In this document: positions 7,253 to 16,549 of the stretch, piece after piece
How positions within the stretch are numbered: position 1 is the stretch's first letter
Layout: each line of letters opens with the position of its first letter
Origin: Pseudoflavonifractor sp. Marseille-P3106
Lineage (GTDB): Bacteria; Bacillota; Clostridia; Oscillospirales; Oscillospiraceae
Reading direction: 5' to 3'
DNA: 64,000 nt
Assembly: GCA_900169975.1 (NCBI GenBank)
Contig: LT827121.1
Location: 62,001 to 126,000, forward strand
Position numbers and translations under genes: made by a program
Notes under the pieces: generated by a model
Seen by the model: the letters and a program-made list of their open reading frames with translations, nothing else
What the model was told of the DNA's origin: nothing
The model's database searches: none

Positions 7253-9040
7253 TTGTTCCGCAGCCTGCATATGAAGCTCATGCTCATCATGACGCTGCTC
7301 ATCGTTTCACTGATGACGGTGGTGGGGGCCTTTCTGGTCAATTCTGTGTCCAGCTTTTATCTGGATCAGTTCTATACCCAGATGCAGAGCGTGTTTCAGA
7401 ACGATACGGAGTTCTATCATGATCTGCAAAATGCCGCCCCCGGAGAGGAAAACGGCGCGGAGCAGATCGGCCGGATGCTGGAGACCTATACGGGAAACCT
7501 GGGTGTGGACGGACTGGCGCGGAACTACTATATTTTGGATGGGACTACGGGAGCCTACCTGAACGGCTCCAACGATCAGGAGGGCTCCGGTCTGGAAATG
7601 ACCCACAATCTGGCCCTGGCTCTGGCGGGGGAGGTGGGAGACGACAGCGACATCTCCGCCTCCTATATGGATGTGGCCATTCCGCTGACCCGGGGGGATT
7701 CCCGCTATGTCATTTACATTAAGGACACCAGACAGACGGTGCAGAACCTGACCAATGAACTGGTGACCTTGATCCTCGAGGCGCTGGCCTTTGGACTGGC
7801 CATCTCGGTGCTGCTGTCGTTCCTGCTGTCCAAGACGCTCATTACTCCCATTGAGCGGCTGACGGAAGGAGCGGAGGAGGTGGCCGGGGGGGATTTTTCC
7901 CATAAGATCGAGGTGGACTCCAAGGATGAGATCGGCGTGCTCACCGCCACGTTCAACAACATGGCAGGACAGCTGCAGAACACCATCCAGGAGGTGGAGA
8001 ACGAGCGCAACAAGCTGGACACCCTGTTTCTCCATATGACGGACGGTGTGGCCGCTTTCGGGCGAAGGGGAGAGATCATCCAGTCCAACCCCGCTGCCGA
8101 GGAGATGCTGGGCCGGGCGCTGCCCATCGGCGGAGAGGTGGACTACGCCGCCCTGTTTGGGGAGATCGCTCCGCTGGAACAGGTCCTGGAGCCGGGGCAG
8201 CAGGGTTATGTGGAAGGGGCGCTGGAGCGGGGCGGCCGGAGCCTGGAATTGCTGCTGGCTCCCTTTGACAAAGAGGCACAGGCTGGTGTGCTGGTGGTCA
8301 TCCACGACGTCACCGAGCGGCACAAGACCGAGGAGATGCGCAAGGAATTTGTGGCCAATGTCTCCCATGAGCTGCGCACACCCCTGACCAATATCCGCTC
8401 CTATGCCGAGACCCTGGTGGACAACGCCGGGGCGCTCCCGGCCGAAATGGCGAAAAACTTTTTGAACGTGATTCTGGGGGAGTCCGACCGGATGACCCAC
8501 ATCGTGCAGGACTTGTTGACGCTGTCCCGATTCGACTCGGGCCGGAGCGAACTCAACTTAACTGCTTTTTCCTTCTCCGAAGCCATTGAGAGCATGACCA
8601 ACGCCAATCGGATGGAGGCGCAGCGCCACGGACATACCCTGGAGCTGCAGCTGGAGCCGGGACTTCCCCAGATCACGGCGGACCGGGAGCGGATCACCCA
8701 GGTGATGATGAACGTGGTCTCCAACGCCATCAAATATACTCCGGACGGCGGACACATCCAGATCTCCGCCGGGCGGATGGGAAGGAACAGAGTCTGGATG
8801 GAAGTGGCGGACGACGGGATCGGGATCCCGGAGGCCGACCGGGACCGTATTTTTGAGCGGTTCTACCGGGTGGACAAGGCCCGCTCCCGGGAGTCCGGCG
8901 GGACAGGACTGGGGCTGTCCATTGCCAAAGAGATCGTGGATCAGCATCGGGGAGAACTCCGGCTTGTGGACCGGACTGGGCCCGGGTTGACCATCCGAAT
9001 GGAGCTGCTGACGGAGGGACCCGAACATGGCAAGGCGTAA
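7253..9040 (+). CDS. walK: Membrane sensor histidine kinase, WalK-like
   Basis: A 595-residue kinase in the order TM1 (about 7-29), extracytoplasmic sensor (30-165), TM2 (about 167-193), HAMP (190-245), PAS (about 255-360), HisKA with the phosphoacceptor His372 in VSHELRTPL, and HATPase_c with NAIKYTP, DDGIGIP and GTGLGLSI boxes. It begins at a TTG (7253; MFRSLHMKL, as in other WalK proteins); an ATG at 7271 is an alternative. It should phosphorylate the regulator encoded just upstream and respond to cell-wall state. The last 14 bp overlap the next gene. Confidence 0.88.
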   Translation: MFRSLHMKLMLIMTLLIVSLMTVVGAFLVNSVSSFYLDQFYTQMQSVFQNDTEFYHDLQNAAPGEENGAEQIGRMLETYTGNLGVDGLARNYYILDGTTGAYLNGSNDQEGSGLEMTHNLALALAGEVGDDSDISASYMDVAIPLTRGDSRYVIYIKDTRQTVQNLTNELVTLILEALAFGLAISVLLSFLLSKTLITPIERLTEGAEEVAGGDFSHKIEVDSKDEIGVLTATFNNMAGQLQNTIQEVENERNKLDTLFLHMTDGVAAFGRRGEIIQSNPAAEEMLGRALPIGGEVDYAALFGEIAPLEQVLEPGQQGYVEGALERGGRSLELLLAPFDKEAQAGVLVVIHDVTERHKTEEMRKEFVANVSHELRTPLTNIRSYAETLVDNAGALPAEMAKNFLNVILGESDRMTHIVQDLLTLSRFDSGRSELNLTAFSFSEAIESMTNANRMEAQRHGHTLELQLEPGLPQITADRERITQVMMNVVSNAIKYTPDGGHIQISAGRMGRNRVWMEVADDGIGIPEADRDRIFERFYRVDKARSRESGGTGLGLSIAKEIVDQHRGELRLVDRTGPGLTIRMELLTEGPEHGKA

Positions 9041-10349
9041 ACAAGTGCCGGAGGTGGCGCGGCCCGGGAGGAGGACCCGGCTGATCGAGCTGGGGAAAGA
9101 CCTGCTCATCGGAGTCCTGGCCTGCTCGGCGGTGCTTCTGGCCGCCCAGACTTCACTGGTCACAGGACTGAGGGGATGGATTACGGAACCCACACAGGCG
9201 GGGGAGCCCGTGATCCGCCAGCCTGAGGAGGCCGTGATGCCCTACCTGGCCGCGGTCAGGAGCGAGTGGGGCGTGTATGGGGCGATCTATGACAAGGAGG
9301 CGGTGGACCGGACCGTGACCTCGCTCCGGCCCATTTTAGGAGAGGGATTGAATACGGCCGGGGCTGTGGAGGAGATCACGGAGCGGCGGTGGAGGGCGCT
9401 GCTGGAGTCGCCGGGGGTCTATTGCGCCTTCCAGGGAAGCCCGCCCCTGGAAGTGCTGTCGGCCTGGCTGGGCGGCGGCGGAGACCTGTCAGGGAACGCC
9501 GAGGCCCTTTTGCTGGCGTGGGACGGATCGGCAGTCTGGCTGTGTTGGAGAGATGAGTCTGGGTACCGTGCGGCGCAGACCCAGGTGGCCTACGAGGGCC
9601 GCCTGCAGACGGCGGTTAGAAAATACAGCCCAAACGGAGTGGCATTTGCGTATGAGATGGAGAAGAGCGACGAGGCGTATGGAACGCTGGATCCCTATGT
9701 GACGGTGTCCGTAACTCCGTTTCGGCCGGCTGTGTACAGCACGGAGATTCCGGACTTTGTGGAGAACGGGGAGAGCCTGGGGATGCTGCTGTCCGCGCTG
9801 GGCTTTCAATCCAGCGGGAATTCGGCCTATGAAATGCCGGAGGGACTGCACATCAGCGAGGGGACCGACCGGCTTCGGGTGAGGCGAGACGGGACGGTGG
9901 TGTTTCATGCCGGTGAGGAGAGCCGCTATCCCGTGCCGTCTGAGGGAGAACGGCCCACCTGTTCCGAAGCGGCGCTGGCCGCATGGGAGCTGCTCAACCG
10001 GGCGGCGTCCCAGTGGCGGGGGGACGGGACGTTTGTTCTTACCCGGACCGAGGCGGAGGGGGAGGGATGGGTCCTCACCTTTTCCTACCGTCTGGGCGGG
10101 ATCCCGGTGCTGACGGGAGAGGACGGATGGGCCGCACGCTTTGCGGTCGCGGGCGGGGAGATCCGCGACTTTACGCTGAAACTGCGGACGTACACGGATA
10201 CCGGATCTGCGGCGGCGCTTCCGAGAGAGCGGCTGGCCGCGGCGGCCATGAACGCACTGGGAAATACCGATGGGAGACTGGTCCTCTGTTACAGTGACAC
10301 CGGAGCGGAGAGCCTGAAGGCCGGATGGGTGGTACAGGCGGAGAATTAA
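9027..10349 (+). CDS. YycH-like regulator of the WalRK system
   Basis: A 440-residue protein with an N-terminal anchor (about 27-47, LLIGVLACSAVLLAAQTSL) after a basic cytoplasmic tail and a long extracytoplasmic domain. Its position (overlapping the kinase by 14 bp and followed by a YycI-like gene), topology and length (YycH is about 450) match YycH, which holds WalK in check in the membrane in Bacillus. Primary-sequence similarity is weak by eye, so the assignment is mainly from context. ATG start at 9027. Confidence 0.72.
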   Translation: MARRKQVPEVARPGRRTRLIELGKDLLIGVLACSAVLLAAQTSLVTGLRGWITEPTQAGEPVIRQPEEAVMPYLAAVRSEWGVYGAIYDKEAVDRTVTSLRPILGEGLNTAGAVEEITERRWRALLESPGVYCAFQGSPPLEVLSAWLGGGGDLSGNAEALLLAWDGSAVWLCWRDESGYRAAQTQVAYEGRLQTAVRKYSPNGVAFAYEMEKSDEAYGTLDPYVTVSVTPFRPAVYSTEIPDFVENGESLGMLLSALGFQSSGNSAYEMPEGLHISEGTDRLRVRRDGTVVFHAGEESRYPVPSEGERPTCSEAALAAWELLNRAASQWRGDGTFVLTRTEAEGEGWVLTFSYRLGGIPVLTGEDGWAARFAVAGGEIRDFTLKLRTYTDTGSAAALPRERLAAAAMNALGNTDGRLVLCYSDTGAESLKAGWVVQAEN

Positions 10350-10361
10350 AGGAGGACGGCC

Positions 10362-11186
10362 ATGCGCTGGTCGAAAATCAAAAATATCATCATCCTGCTG
10401 CTGGCGATGGTCAATGTGTTCCTGCTGGCCATGGTGGGGATGCGCTCCTGGCGGACGCAGCGGGCGGAGCAGGAGACCCGTACCCGGATGGTGGAGGTCC
10501 TGGAGCACAGCGGGATCACATTTTTGCCAGAGGAGATCCCCGGAGAGCTGGAGATCTCCGGGCGGCAGGTGAGTGCAGCCGGGCTTGGAGAGGATGAGGC
10601 CGCCGCACTGGTGGGGCCGGTGACGGAGCGGACTGCCGCAGGAACGCGGATCACCTACACGGGAGAGAAGGGCAGCGCGACCTTTGCCCCCGGAGGGGAA
10701 ATCGATGTGCAGTTCCTTGCAGGCGCCCGCCCCCTGGGGGGGGCGGACGTCGGAAAGGCGGGCGAGGCGCTGCTGGAGAGCCTGGGGATTCAGGGAGAAG
10801 AAACCCGGAGAAGGACTCAGGGGGAGACTGTGACCCTTGTGTTTACGCAGCTTTGGGGAGAAATTCCCGTACCGGATCTGGCACTGACCATCGTCTATCG
10901 AAGGGGCGAGCTGAGCAGTCTGACCGGAAGATGCCTGACCGGGACGGAAGAGCCGCTGTCCGGCAGTGGAACAGGGATCTCCGCGGCCACCGCCCTGGTT
11001 CGTTTTTTGGAAGGATTGAACCAGGGGGGATATGTGTGCTCCCAGGTGACGAAGATGTATGCCGGGTATATGGTCAGCGGCACCGGGACCGTGACGCTGA
11101 CGCCCGCCTGGTATCTTCAGACCGATGCGTGGCCCTGGCGGTTTGCTGTGGATGGGTCCACCGGAGCGTTGACGGCGGAAGAATAG
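10362..11186 (+). CDS. YycI-like regulator of the WalRK system
   Basis: A 274-residue protein that begins MRWSKIKNIIILLLAMVNVFLL, a membrane anchor (8-28) typical of YycI (DWSKIKxIFI... in Bacillus). The rest is extracytoplasmic and ends in a beta-rich domain (YAGYMVSGTGTVTLTPAWYLQTD) shared by the YycH/YycI fold. It is the last gene of the nudix-walR-walK-yycH-yycI operon; a strong terminator begins 7 bp after the stop. RBS AAAGGAGG lies upstream of ATG 10362. Confidence 0.75.
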   Translation: MRWSKIKNIIILLLAMVNVFLLAMVGMRSWRTQRAEQETRTRMVEVLEHSGITFLPEEIPGELEISGRQVSAAGLGEDEAAALVGPVTERTAAGTRITYTGEKGSATFAPGGEIDVQFLAGARPLGGADVGKAGEALLESLGIQGEETRRRTQGETVTLVFTQLWGEIPVPDLALTIVYRRGELSSLTGRCLTGTEEPLSGSGTGISAATALVRFLEGLNQGGYVCSQVTKMYAGYMVSGTGTVTLTPAWYLQTDAWPWRFAVDGSTGALTAEE

Positions 11187-11192
11187 AACGAA

Positions 11193-11270
11193 GCGGGAGG
11201 CGGGAGCCTCCCGCTTTTTTAGAAAACGGGGTTCAGAGCCAGGAGAAAAATTCTCCTGGCTCTCTTTTTA
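11193..11270 (+). terminator. Tandem terminators closing the walRK operon
   Basis: First hairpin: GCGGGAGGC (11193-11201) with GCCTCCCGC (11206-11214), then TTTTTT. Second: a perfect 13-bp stem, 11235-11247 with 11251-11263, then CTTTTTA. Together they insulate the phage-derived locus from the upstream operon. Confidence 0.92.
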
Positions 11271-11277
11271 AGCAATT

Positions 11278-11307
11278 TTTCCATTTAAAAAATTTTAGAT
11301 GTATAAA
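11278..11307 (+). promoter_or_regulatory. Candidate promoter of the phage-derived locus
   Basis: In the AT-rich stretch after the tandem terminators, TTTCCA (11278-11283) and TATAAA (11302-11307) are 18 bp apart, about 50 bp before the first phage gene. The -35 is weak. This is the only obvious promoter for the 13-kb plus-strand unit. Confidence 0.4.
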
Positions 11308-11357
11308 AATAGACAACTTTTTGGGTGAAAACGGGAGGGGTGTGAGGAGGGACGGCG

Positions 11358-11651
11358 ATGGAGAGCCGAAAGGCGGTTTTGAGACAAATCAGAAAATTGG
11401 CGGAGAGCCGGGTCAACGACGCGGTGCGGCTGGCCTTTTTGAGCGAGGAGGAGCTGGGGGAGCTGGCGAAGCTGGACCTGTCCGCCGTGGCGGAATTCAA
11501 GCGAAGCAGCAACGGAACGGTGGAGGTAAAGTTCATCGACCGGCTGGCGGCTTTGCAGTGGCTGATGGATCGGGCGGAGGAGGATCCCAAGGCACAGCGG
11601 CTCTATGAGGCGTTGGAGGGGGCAGCCGGACAGGTCGGGGAGGAGAAATAA
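11358..11651 (+). CDS. Short terminase small-subunit-like protein
   Basis: A 97-residue protein with GAGGAGG before the ATG. It sits exactly where PBSX-type phages encode the DNA-recognising small terminase and ends 1 bp before the large subunit. The C-terminal half (AEFKRSSNGTVEVKFIDRLAALQWLMDRAEE) resembles the C-terminal domain of small terminases, which contacts the large subunit. The N-terminal helix-turn-helix seen in full-length proteins (usually 150-260 aa) is missing. That would fit loss of site-specific packaging, an inference. Confidence 0.6.
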   Translation: MESRKAVLRQIRKLAESRVNDAVRLAFLSEEELGELAKLDLSAVAEFKRSSNGTVEVKFIDRLAALQWLMDRAEEDPKAQRLYEALEGAAGQVGEEK

Positions 11652-12905
11652 ATGCAGGTGGAAACCTTTTCCCCCAAGCAAAGGCTGGTGCTCTCCTGGT
11701 GGTGCGACGGCTCGCCCTGGCGGGAGCGGGAGGCCATCCTCTGCGACGGCGCCGTGCGGAGCGGGAAGACCTTCTGTTTGGGGCTGTCCTTTTTCTGCTG
11801 GGCCATGCGGCGGTTTGACGGGGCGGCCTTTGCCCTGTGCGGAAAGTCCATCGAATCGGCCCGGCGGAATCTGCTCAGCGGACTGCGGCCGGTGCTGCGG
11901 GAGCTGGGGTTTTCCGTGGAGGAGAAGGTGAGCCGGCACCTGCTGCGGGTGGCATTCAACGGGCATGAGAACACCTTTTACCTGTTTGGCGGAAAGGACG
12001 AGGGCAGCGCCGCCCTCATTCAGGGAATGACCCTGGCCGGAGTGCTGATGGACGAGGTGGTGCTGATGCCACGCTCCTTTGTGGAGCAGGCGGTGGCCCG
12101 GTGCTCCGTGGAGGGGGCCAAGGTGTGGTTCTCCTGCAACCCAGAGGGGCCGGAGCATTGGTTTTACAAAGAATGGATCTGCCGGGCGGGGGAGAGAAAC
12201 GCCCTGCGAGTGCCCTTCGCCATGGAGGATAATCCCAGTCTGAGCCCCCGGGTGCTGGAGCGGTACCGGAGGAGCTTTCAGGGGGCGTTCTACCGGCGGT
12301 TCGTACTGGGGGAGTGGGCGGTGGCCGAGGGGCGGGTCTACGACTTCTTTGACGAGAGTATGGTGTGTCCCGCCCCCGAGGGGGAGATGGAGGAGTGGCG
12401 GGTCTCTTGCGACTACGGGACGGCAAACCCCACGTCCATGGGGCTGTGGGGATTGCGGGACGGCGTGTGGTACCGGGTGGATGAGTTTTATTACGACGGG
12501 CGGAAAGAGGGGCGGCAGAAGACCGACCGGGAATATGTGGAGGCGCTGGAACGGCTGACGGCGGGGCGGGACGTTCGGCGGGTCATCGTAGATCCGTCGG
12601 CGGCCAGCTTTATCGCCGCCCTTCGGCAGGAGGGATGGCCCGCTGAGAGCGCCCGCAACGATGTGCTGGAGGGGATCCGGGTGACGGCCGACCTGCTGCG
12701 GCAGGGAAATCTGGTCATCTGCACCCCCTGCCGGGACGCCATTCGGGAGTTTTCCCTCTACTGCTGGGACCAGAGGGCTGTGGGGGACAGGGTGGTGAAG
12801 AAGTTCGACCACGCCATGGACGACATCCGGTATTTTGCCGCATCGGTGGGGCGCGGGGGCGGCTTTGTGGGGGGACTGGCAGTGGAACGGGAGCTATGGA
12901 GATGA
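11652..12905 (+). CDS. Phage terminase large subunit, PBSX family
   Basis: A 417-residue packaging motor with ATPase and nuclease domains. Walker A is GAVRSGKT (33-40), Walker B is VLMDEVVL (about 132), and the coupling Ser/Cys-Asn-Pro motif is FSCNPEGPEHW. The C-terminal RNase-H-like nuclease has VSCDYGTANPTS (first acidic residue) and VIVDPSAASF. Length is normal for the PBSX terminase family (about 410-430). All catalytic motifs are intact, so DNA packaging should still be possible. Confidence 0.93.
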   Translation: MQVETFSPKQRLVLSWWCDGSPWREREAILCDGAVRSGKTFCLGLSFFCWAMRRFDGAAFALCGKSIESARRNLLSGLRPVLRELGFSVEEKVSRHLLRVAFNGHENTFYLFGGKDEGSAALIQGMTLAGVLMDEVVLMPRSFVEQAVARCSVEGAKVWFSCNPEGPEHWFYKEWICRAGERNALRVPFAMEDNPSLSPRVLERYRRSFQGAFYRRFVLGEWAVAEGRVYDFFDESMVCPAPEGEMEEWRVSCDYGTANPTSMGLWGLRDGVWYRVDEFYYDGRKEGRQKTDREYVEALERLTAGRDVRRVIVDPSAASFIAALRQEGWPAESARNDVLEGIRVTADLLRQGNLVICTPCRDAIREFSLYCWDQRAVGDRVVKKFDHAMDDIRYFAASVGRGGGFVGGLAVERELWR

Positions 12906-12917
12906 GGGAGGAAAGAC

Positions 12918-14063
12918 ATGAAGTGGTTTGAGAAAAAGAAACCGCCCGCGGCGGTGGTGCAGACCCGGGAGGAGGAGAGCCACCCCTTCGGGGCGCTGAA
13001 CGGATACGTTCCCCTCAAAACTGGGGAGATCGCCCTCTATCGGACCATCCGGGAGGCGGTGCCTATTGTGGACGCCGCGGTGGGAAAGCTGGTGCGGCTG
13101 GCCGGCGGCGTGAAGGTGACGGCGGACGAGGGCCAGAGAGAGCTGGAGGAGTTTCTGCGGACGGTGAATACCGGGCGGGGACAGAGGGGCATCCAGTCTT
13201 TTCTGGACGCCTATGTGGACTCCATGCTGGTGTGCGGCCGGGGCGTGGGGGAGGTCGTGATGGACGGACGCAGGCGGGAGGTGGCCGCGCTGCTGTGCGC
13301 CGACCCGGCGGAGATCGAGATCAAAGAGGGAGAAACCCCCCTGGACTTTGCCCTCTGCGCCCGGAGGCGGGACGGGGCCGTGGAGGAAATGCCCCGGCAG
13401 GACCTCATTCTGTTTACCCCCTACCAGCCCGAAGCGGACAACCCCTATGGGGTGTCCCTGCTGCGGTCCATGCCGTTCCTCACCGGGATCCTTTTGAAAA
13501 TCTATCAGGCCACCGGCCTCAACTGGGAGCGGATGGGCAACGCACGGTTTGCCGTGGTGTATAAGCCCGGCGGCAGCGGCGACGGCGTGTGGGCCAGAGA
13601 GCGGGGCGAGGAGATCGCCCGGGAGTGGTCGGCGGCCATGCAGGCCGGCAAGAGCGGCAATGTGCGGGATTTCGTGGCGGTGGGAGACGTGGACATCAAG
13701 GTCATCGGCGCGGACAACCAGGTGCTGGACAGCCAGGTGCCGGTGCGGCAGATCCTGGAACAGCTGGTGGCCAAGACGGGGATCCCGCCCTTTTTGCTGG
13801 GGCTGTCCTGGAGCTCCACCGAGCGGATGAGCGCCCAGCAGGCCGACATGATGACCAGCGAGATCACCGCGCTGCGGCGGAGCGTTACGCCTGTGGTGGA
13901 GCGGATCTGCGAGATCTGGCTGCGGACCAGGGGGTATTCCTCCCGGGTGAATGTGGACTGGGAGGACATAAACTTGCAGGATCTGGTGGAGGAGGCCCGG
14001 GCCGGCCTCTACCGGGAGCAGGCGGAGAACCTGAGACTGGAACGGGAGCGGGGAACGGTTTGA
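12918..14063 (+). CDS. Phage portal protein
   Basis: A 381-residue portal, which would form the dodecameric ring at one capsid vertex for DNA entry and tail attachment. Supported by position directly after the large terminase, by length, and by portal-like segments: the N-terminal EIALYRTIREAVPIVDAAVGKLVRLAGG, LFTPYQPEADNPYGVSLLRSMPFLTGIL, and a C-terminal region (SWSSTERMSAQQADMMTSEI) resembling the tunnel-loop region. ATG 12918 follows GAGGAAAG. Confidence 0.88.
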   Translation: MKWFEKKKPPAAVVQTREEESHPFGALNGYVPLKTGEIALYRTIREAVPIVDAAVGKLVRLAGGVKVTADEGQRELEEFLRTVNTGRGQRGIQSFLDAYVDSMLVCGRGVGEVVMDGRRREVAALLCADPAEIEIKEGETPLDFALCARRRDGAVEEMPRQDLILFTPYQPEADNPYGVSLLRSMPFLTGILLKIYQATGLNWERMGNARFAVVYKPGGSGDGVWARERGEEIAREWSAAMQAGKSGNVRDFVAVGDVDIKVIGADNQVLDSQVPVRQILEQLVAKTGIPPFLLGLSWSSTERMSAQQADMMTSEITALRRSVTPVVERICEIWLRTRGYSSRVNVDWEDINLQDLVEEARAGLYREQAENLRLERERGTV

Positions 14064-14106
14064 GCGGCCCGCCTGGAGAACAGACGGGCGGAAAGGAGAG
14101 AGGGAT

Positions 14107-15027
14107 TTGAAGATCATCAAAGAGGCGAATACCGGGGGCGGCTGCCCGGTGCAGGAGGAGGATCTGGCGCTCATCAACGCGCTGGCCCGGAAGGAGTTGG
14201 CCGCCGAGGAGGTATACACCTTCACCGTGCGGCTGTGCGACAACGAGATCGACCGGGAGTGGGAGCGCTTCCCCGAGGAGACGCTGGAGGGGCTGGCACC
14301 CATGTTCGTGGGCAAGAGCGGCATCTTTGACCACAACTGGTCGGCGCTGGGACAGGCCGCACGTATCTATAAGACCGAGGTGGTCCGGGAGGAGGGGCCG
14401 CTCACACGGGCAGGAGATCCCGGCTGCTACTTGAAGGGCTGGGCCTATATGGTGCGCACCGAGGGAAACCGGGATCTCATCGCGGAGATCGAGGGGGGCA
14501 TCAAGCGGGAGGTCAGCGTGGGCTGCTCGGTGGAGAAGGCGGTGTGCTCGGTGTGCGGGCTGCCGCTGGAGGAGTGCCACCATGTGAAGGGGCGCACCTA
14601 CAACGGAACCCTCTGCTGGGGGGAGCTGGTGGGGGCGAAGGACGCCTATGAGTGGTCCTTTGTGGCGGTGCCCGCCCAGCCCCGGGCCGGGGTGATCAAG
14701 GGGATGACGCCGGTATTGAAGGCATTGGCGGAGGAAAAGCCGGAGGCTCGGAGAGAGCTGGAGGCCCTGGAGAAGGCCGCCGCGCTGGGGCGGCGGTATC
14801 TGGAGGAACTGCGGGGCGAGGTGGTGCGGCTGATGGCCATGAGCCGGACGGGGCTGGAGGCCGATGTGATCCGCTCCATGACCGGAAAGCTGGACGAGGA
14901 GGAGCTGACCGCATTGAAAACCGTGTTCCAGCGGCAGGTGGAGGAGACCTGGCCCCGGGGCGCGCAGCTGAGCTACCGGGGCGGCAGTCGGGAACAGACA
15001 GCGGGAGACCGGGCGTTTTTGGTGTGA
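14107..15027 (+). CDS. Putative prohead maturation protease (XkdF position)
   Basis: A 306-residue protein starting at a TTG (14107) behind a very strong GGAAAGGAG. It lies between portal and capsid, the place of XkdF-type prohead proteases. Possible catalytic residues are His in IFDHNWSALGQAARIY and Ser in IKREVSVGCSVEK, the spacing of herpesvirus-like assembly proteases. A cysteine cluster (CSVCGLPLEECHH) follows the Ser. The C-terminal third (about 200-290) is helical and charged and may serve as scaffold. The role is inferred from position and motif shape. Confidence 0.65.
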   Translation: MKIIKEANTGGGCPVQEEDLALINALARKELAAEEVYTFTVRLCDNEIDREWERFPEETLEGLAPMFVGKSGIFDHNWSALGQAARIYKTEVVREEGPLTRAGDPGCYLKGWAYMVRTEGNRDLIAEIEGGIKREVSVGCSVEKAVCSVCGLPLEECHHVKGRTYNGTLCWGELVGAKDAYEWSFVAVPAQPRAGVIKGMTPVLKALAEEKPEARRELEALEKAAALGRRYLEELRGEVVRLMAMSRTGLEADVIRSMTGKLDEEELTALKTVFQRQVEETWPRGAQLSYRGGSREQTAGDRAFLV

Positions 15028-15099
15028 GGCCGCCGCCACTTTGAGGGCGGTCGACTGAATATTTGAGATGGAATGAAACAGAAAAGGGAGGAAATGGGT

Positions 15100-15453
15100 A
15101 TGAGCAGCAAGGTTTCGTTTGAGGGGATCGGAGAGGTCATCGCTACCTTCTACGCCGGGGACGGCGTGACGGCGGGACAGGTGGTGAAGCTGTCGGGGGA
15201 CAGCAAGGTGGCGGCCTGCACCGCAGGGGAACGTTTCTGCGGCCTGTCCGTGTCGGTCAAAACCGGGTGCGCCGCCGTACAGGTGGGGGGGTTTGCCGAG
15301 GTCCCCTGCACCGACAGCACTGTGGCGGTGGGACTCGCAACCCTGACGGCCGACGGCAGCGGCGGCGTGAAAAAGGCGGGGAGCGGCGACGCAGGGGAGG
15401 AATACCTGGTGGTGTCCAAGGATACCGCCGGATTCATCACCCTGAAAATGTAA
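15100..15453 (+). CDS. Putative capsid decoration protein
   Basis: A 117-residue, beta-rich, Gly/Val/Thr-rich protein directly upstream of the capsid gene, the usual place of head-decoration proteins. I use the ATG at 15100 (MSSKVSFEGIG) because GGGAGG is 8 nt upstream; ATGs at 15073 and 15094 are poorly spaced. The fold looks like a small beta-barrel (GVTAGQVVKLSGDSKVA, GFAEVPC). No catalytic motif. Assignment is from position and composition. Confidence 0.55.
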   Translation: MSSKVSFEGIGEVIATFYAGDGVTAGQVVKLSGDSKVAACTAGERFCGLSVSVKTGCAAVQVGGFAEVPCTDSTVAVGLATLTADGSGGVKKAGSGDAGEEYLVVSKDTAGFITLKM

Positions 15454-15468
15454 GGAGGAGAGAGACAG

Positions 15469-16500
15469 ATGGCTTATCATTTTGACGATCTGAAACTGGA
15501 CAAGGGCATGTATTCTGTGTCGGGAAAGAGCTTTACCGCCGTACTGGAGGAGGAGGACCCCACCGAGCGCTACCGTGGTACTTCCCTGGAGGAAATGGAC
15601 GCCTATCAGCGTCAGCTCAAGCGGTTCGACATCAAGGTCAAGGGTGCGGGCAGCGATGTGGTGGAGAAGTTTTTCCAGACATCTCAGTCCGCGGTGCTGT
15701 TTCCCGAATTCGTGGCCCGAAGCGTGAGACAGGGGATGGAGGAGGCCGACCTGCTGCCCTCCATCACTGCCGCCGAGACCCGGTTCGAAGGGCTGGACTA
15801 CCGCTCCATCGCCTCGGTGCCCGAAAAGAGCAAGAAGGAGCTGCGCCGGGTGGAGGAGGGGAGCGTCATTCCCCAGACCCAGGTCAAGACCCAGGAAAAT
15901 CTGGTGCGGCTCCACAAGAGGGGCCGGATGCTGGTGGCCTCCTATGAGGCCATCCGCTATCAGAAGCTGGATCTCTTCTCCGTGACCCTGCGGCAGATCG
16001 GCGCCTACATCAGCCGCACCCTGCTGGAGGACGCCATCGACGTGCTGGAAAACGGCGACGGCAACAGCAATGCGGCAACCAAGCTGAAGGTGGGCACATC
16101 CCCCATTGGAGGCATTGCCGGGACACTGAAGTACGATGATCTGGTGGACTTCTGGGCCCAGTTCGATCCCTATGAAATGAACACCCTGCTGGTCTCCGGT
16201 GACGTGATGCTCCAGATGCTGAAGATGGACGAGTTCCGCGATCCCATGACCGGGCTCAACTTCCAGGGTACCGGCAAGCTGACCACCCCTCTGGGGGCCA
16301 ATCTGCTGCGGACCTCCGCGCTGGGCACCGGGAAGCTCATCGGTCTGGACCGGCGTTATGCGCTGGAAATGGTGAAGGGCTCCGACGTGATGGTGGAGTA
16401 CGACAAGCTCATCGACCGGCAGCTGGAGCGGGCGGCCATCACTACCATTGCCGGATTTGCCAAGGTGTTTCAGGACGCGGCCAAGGTGCTGACGGTGTGA
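15469..16500 (+). CDS. Major capsid protein, HK97 fold
   Basis: A 343-residue protein preceded by AAGGAGGAG. An N-terminal helical arm (1-65) precedes the core. The region after it (VEKFFQTSQSAVLFPEFVARSVRQGMEEADLLPSI) and the C-terminal strand (ITTIAGFAKVFQDAAKVLTV) are typical of HK97-like major capsid proteins from Clostridia prophages. The segment VPEKSKKELRRVEEGSVIPQTQVKTQE corresponds to the E-loop and spine start. It is followed by a strong stem-loop at 16550. Confidence 0.88.
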   Translation: MAYHFDDLKLDKGMYSVSGKSFTAVLEEEDPTERYRGTSLEEMDAYQRQLKRFDIKVKGAGSDVVEKFFQTSQSAVLFPEFVARSVRQGMEEADLLPSITAAETRFEGLDYRSIASVPEKSKKELRRVEEGSVIPQTQVKTQENLVRLHKRGRMLVASYEAIRYQKLDLFSVTLRQIGAYISRTLLEDAIDVLENGDGNSNAATKLKVGTSPIGGIAGTLKYDDLVDFWAQFDPYEMNTLLVSGDVMLQMLKMDEFRDPMTGLNFQGTGKLTTPLGANLLRTSALGTGKLIGLDRRYALEMVKGSDVMVEYDKLIDRQLERAAITTIAGFAKVFQDAAKVLTV

Positions 16501-16549
16501 GAGCTATGTACGGCTGAGGCGGATTGACCGGAGAGCCGGTACGCCGGAC

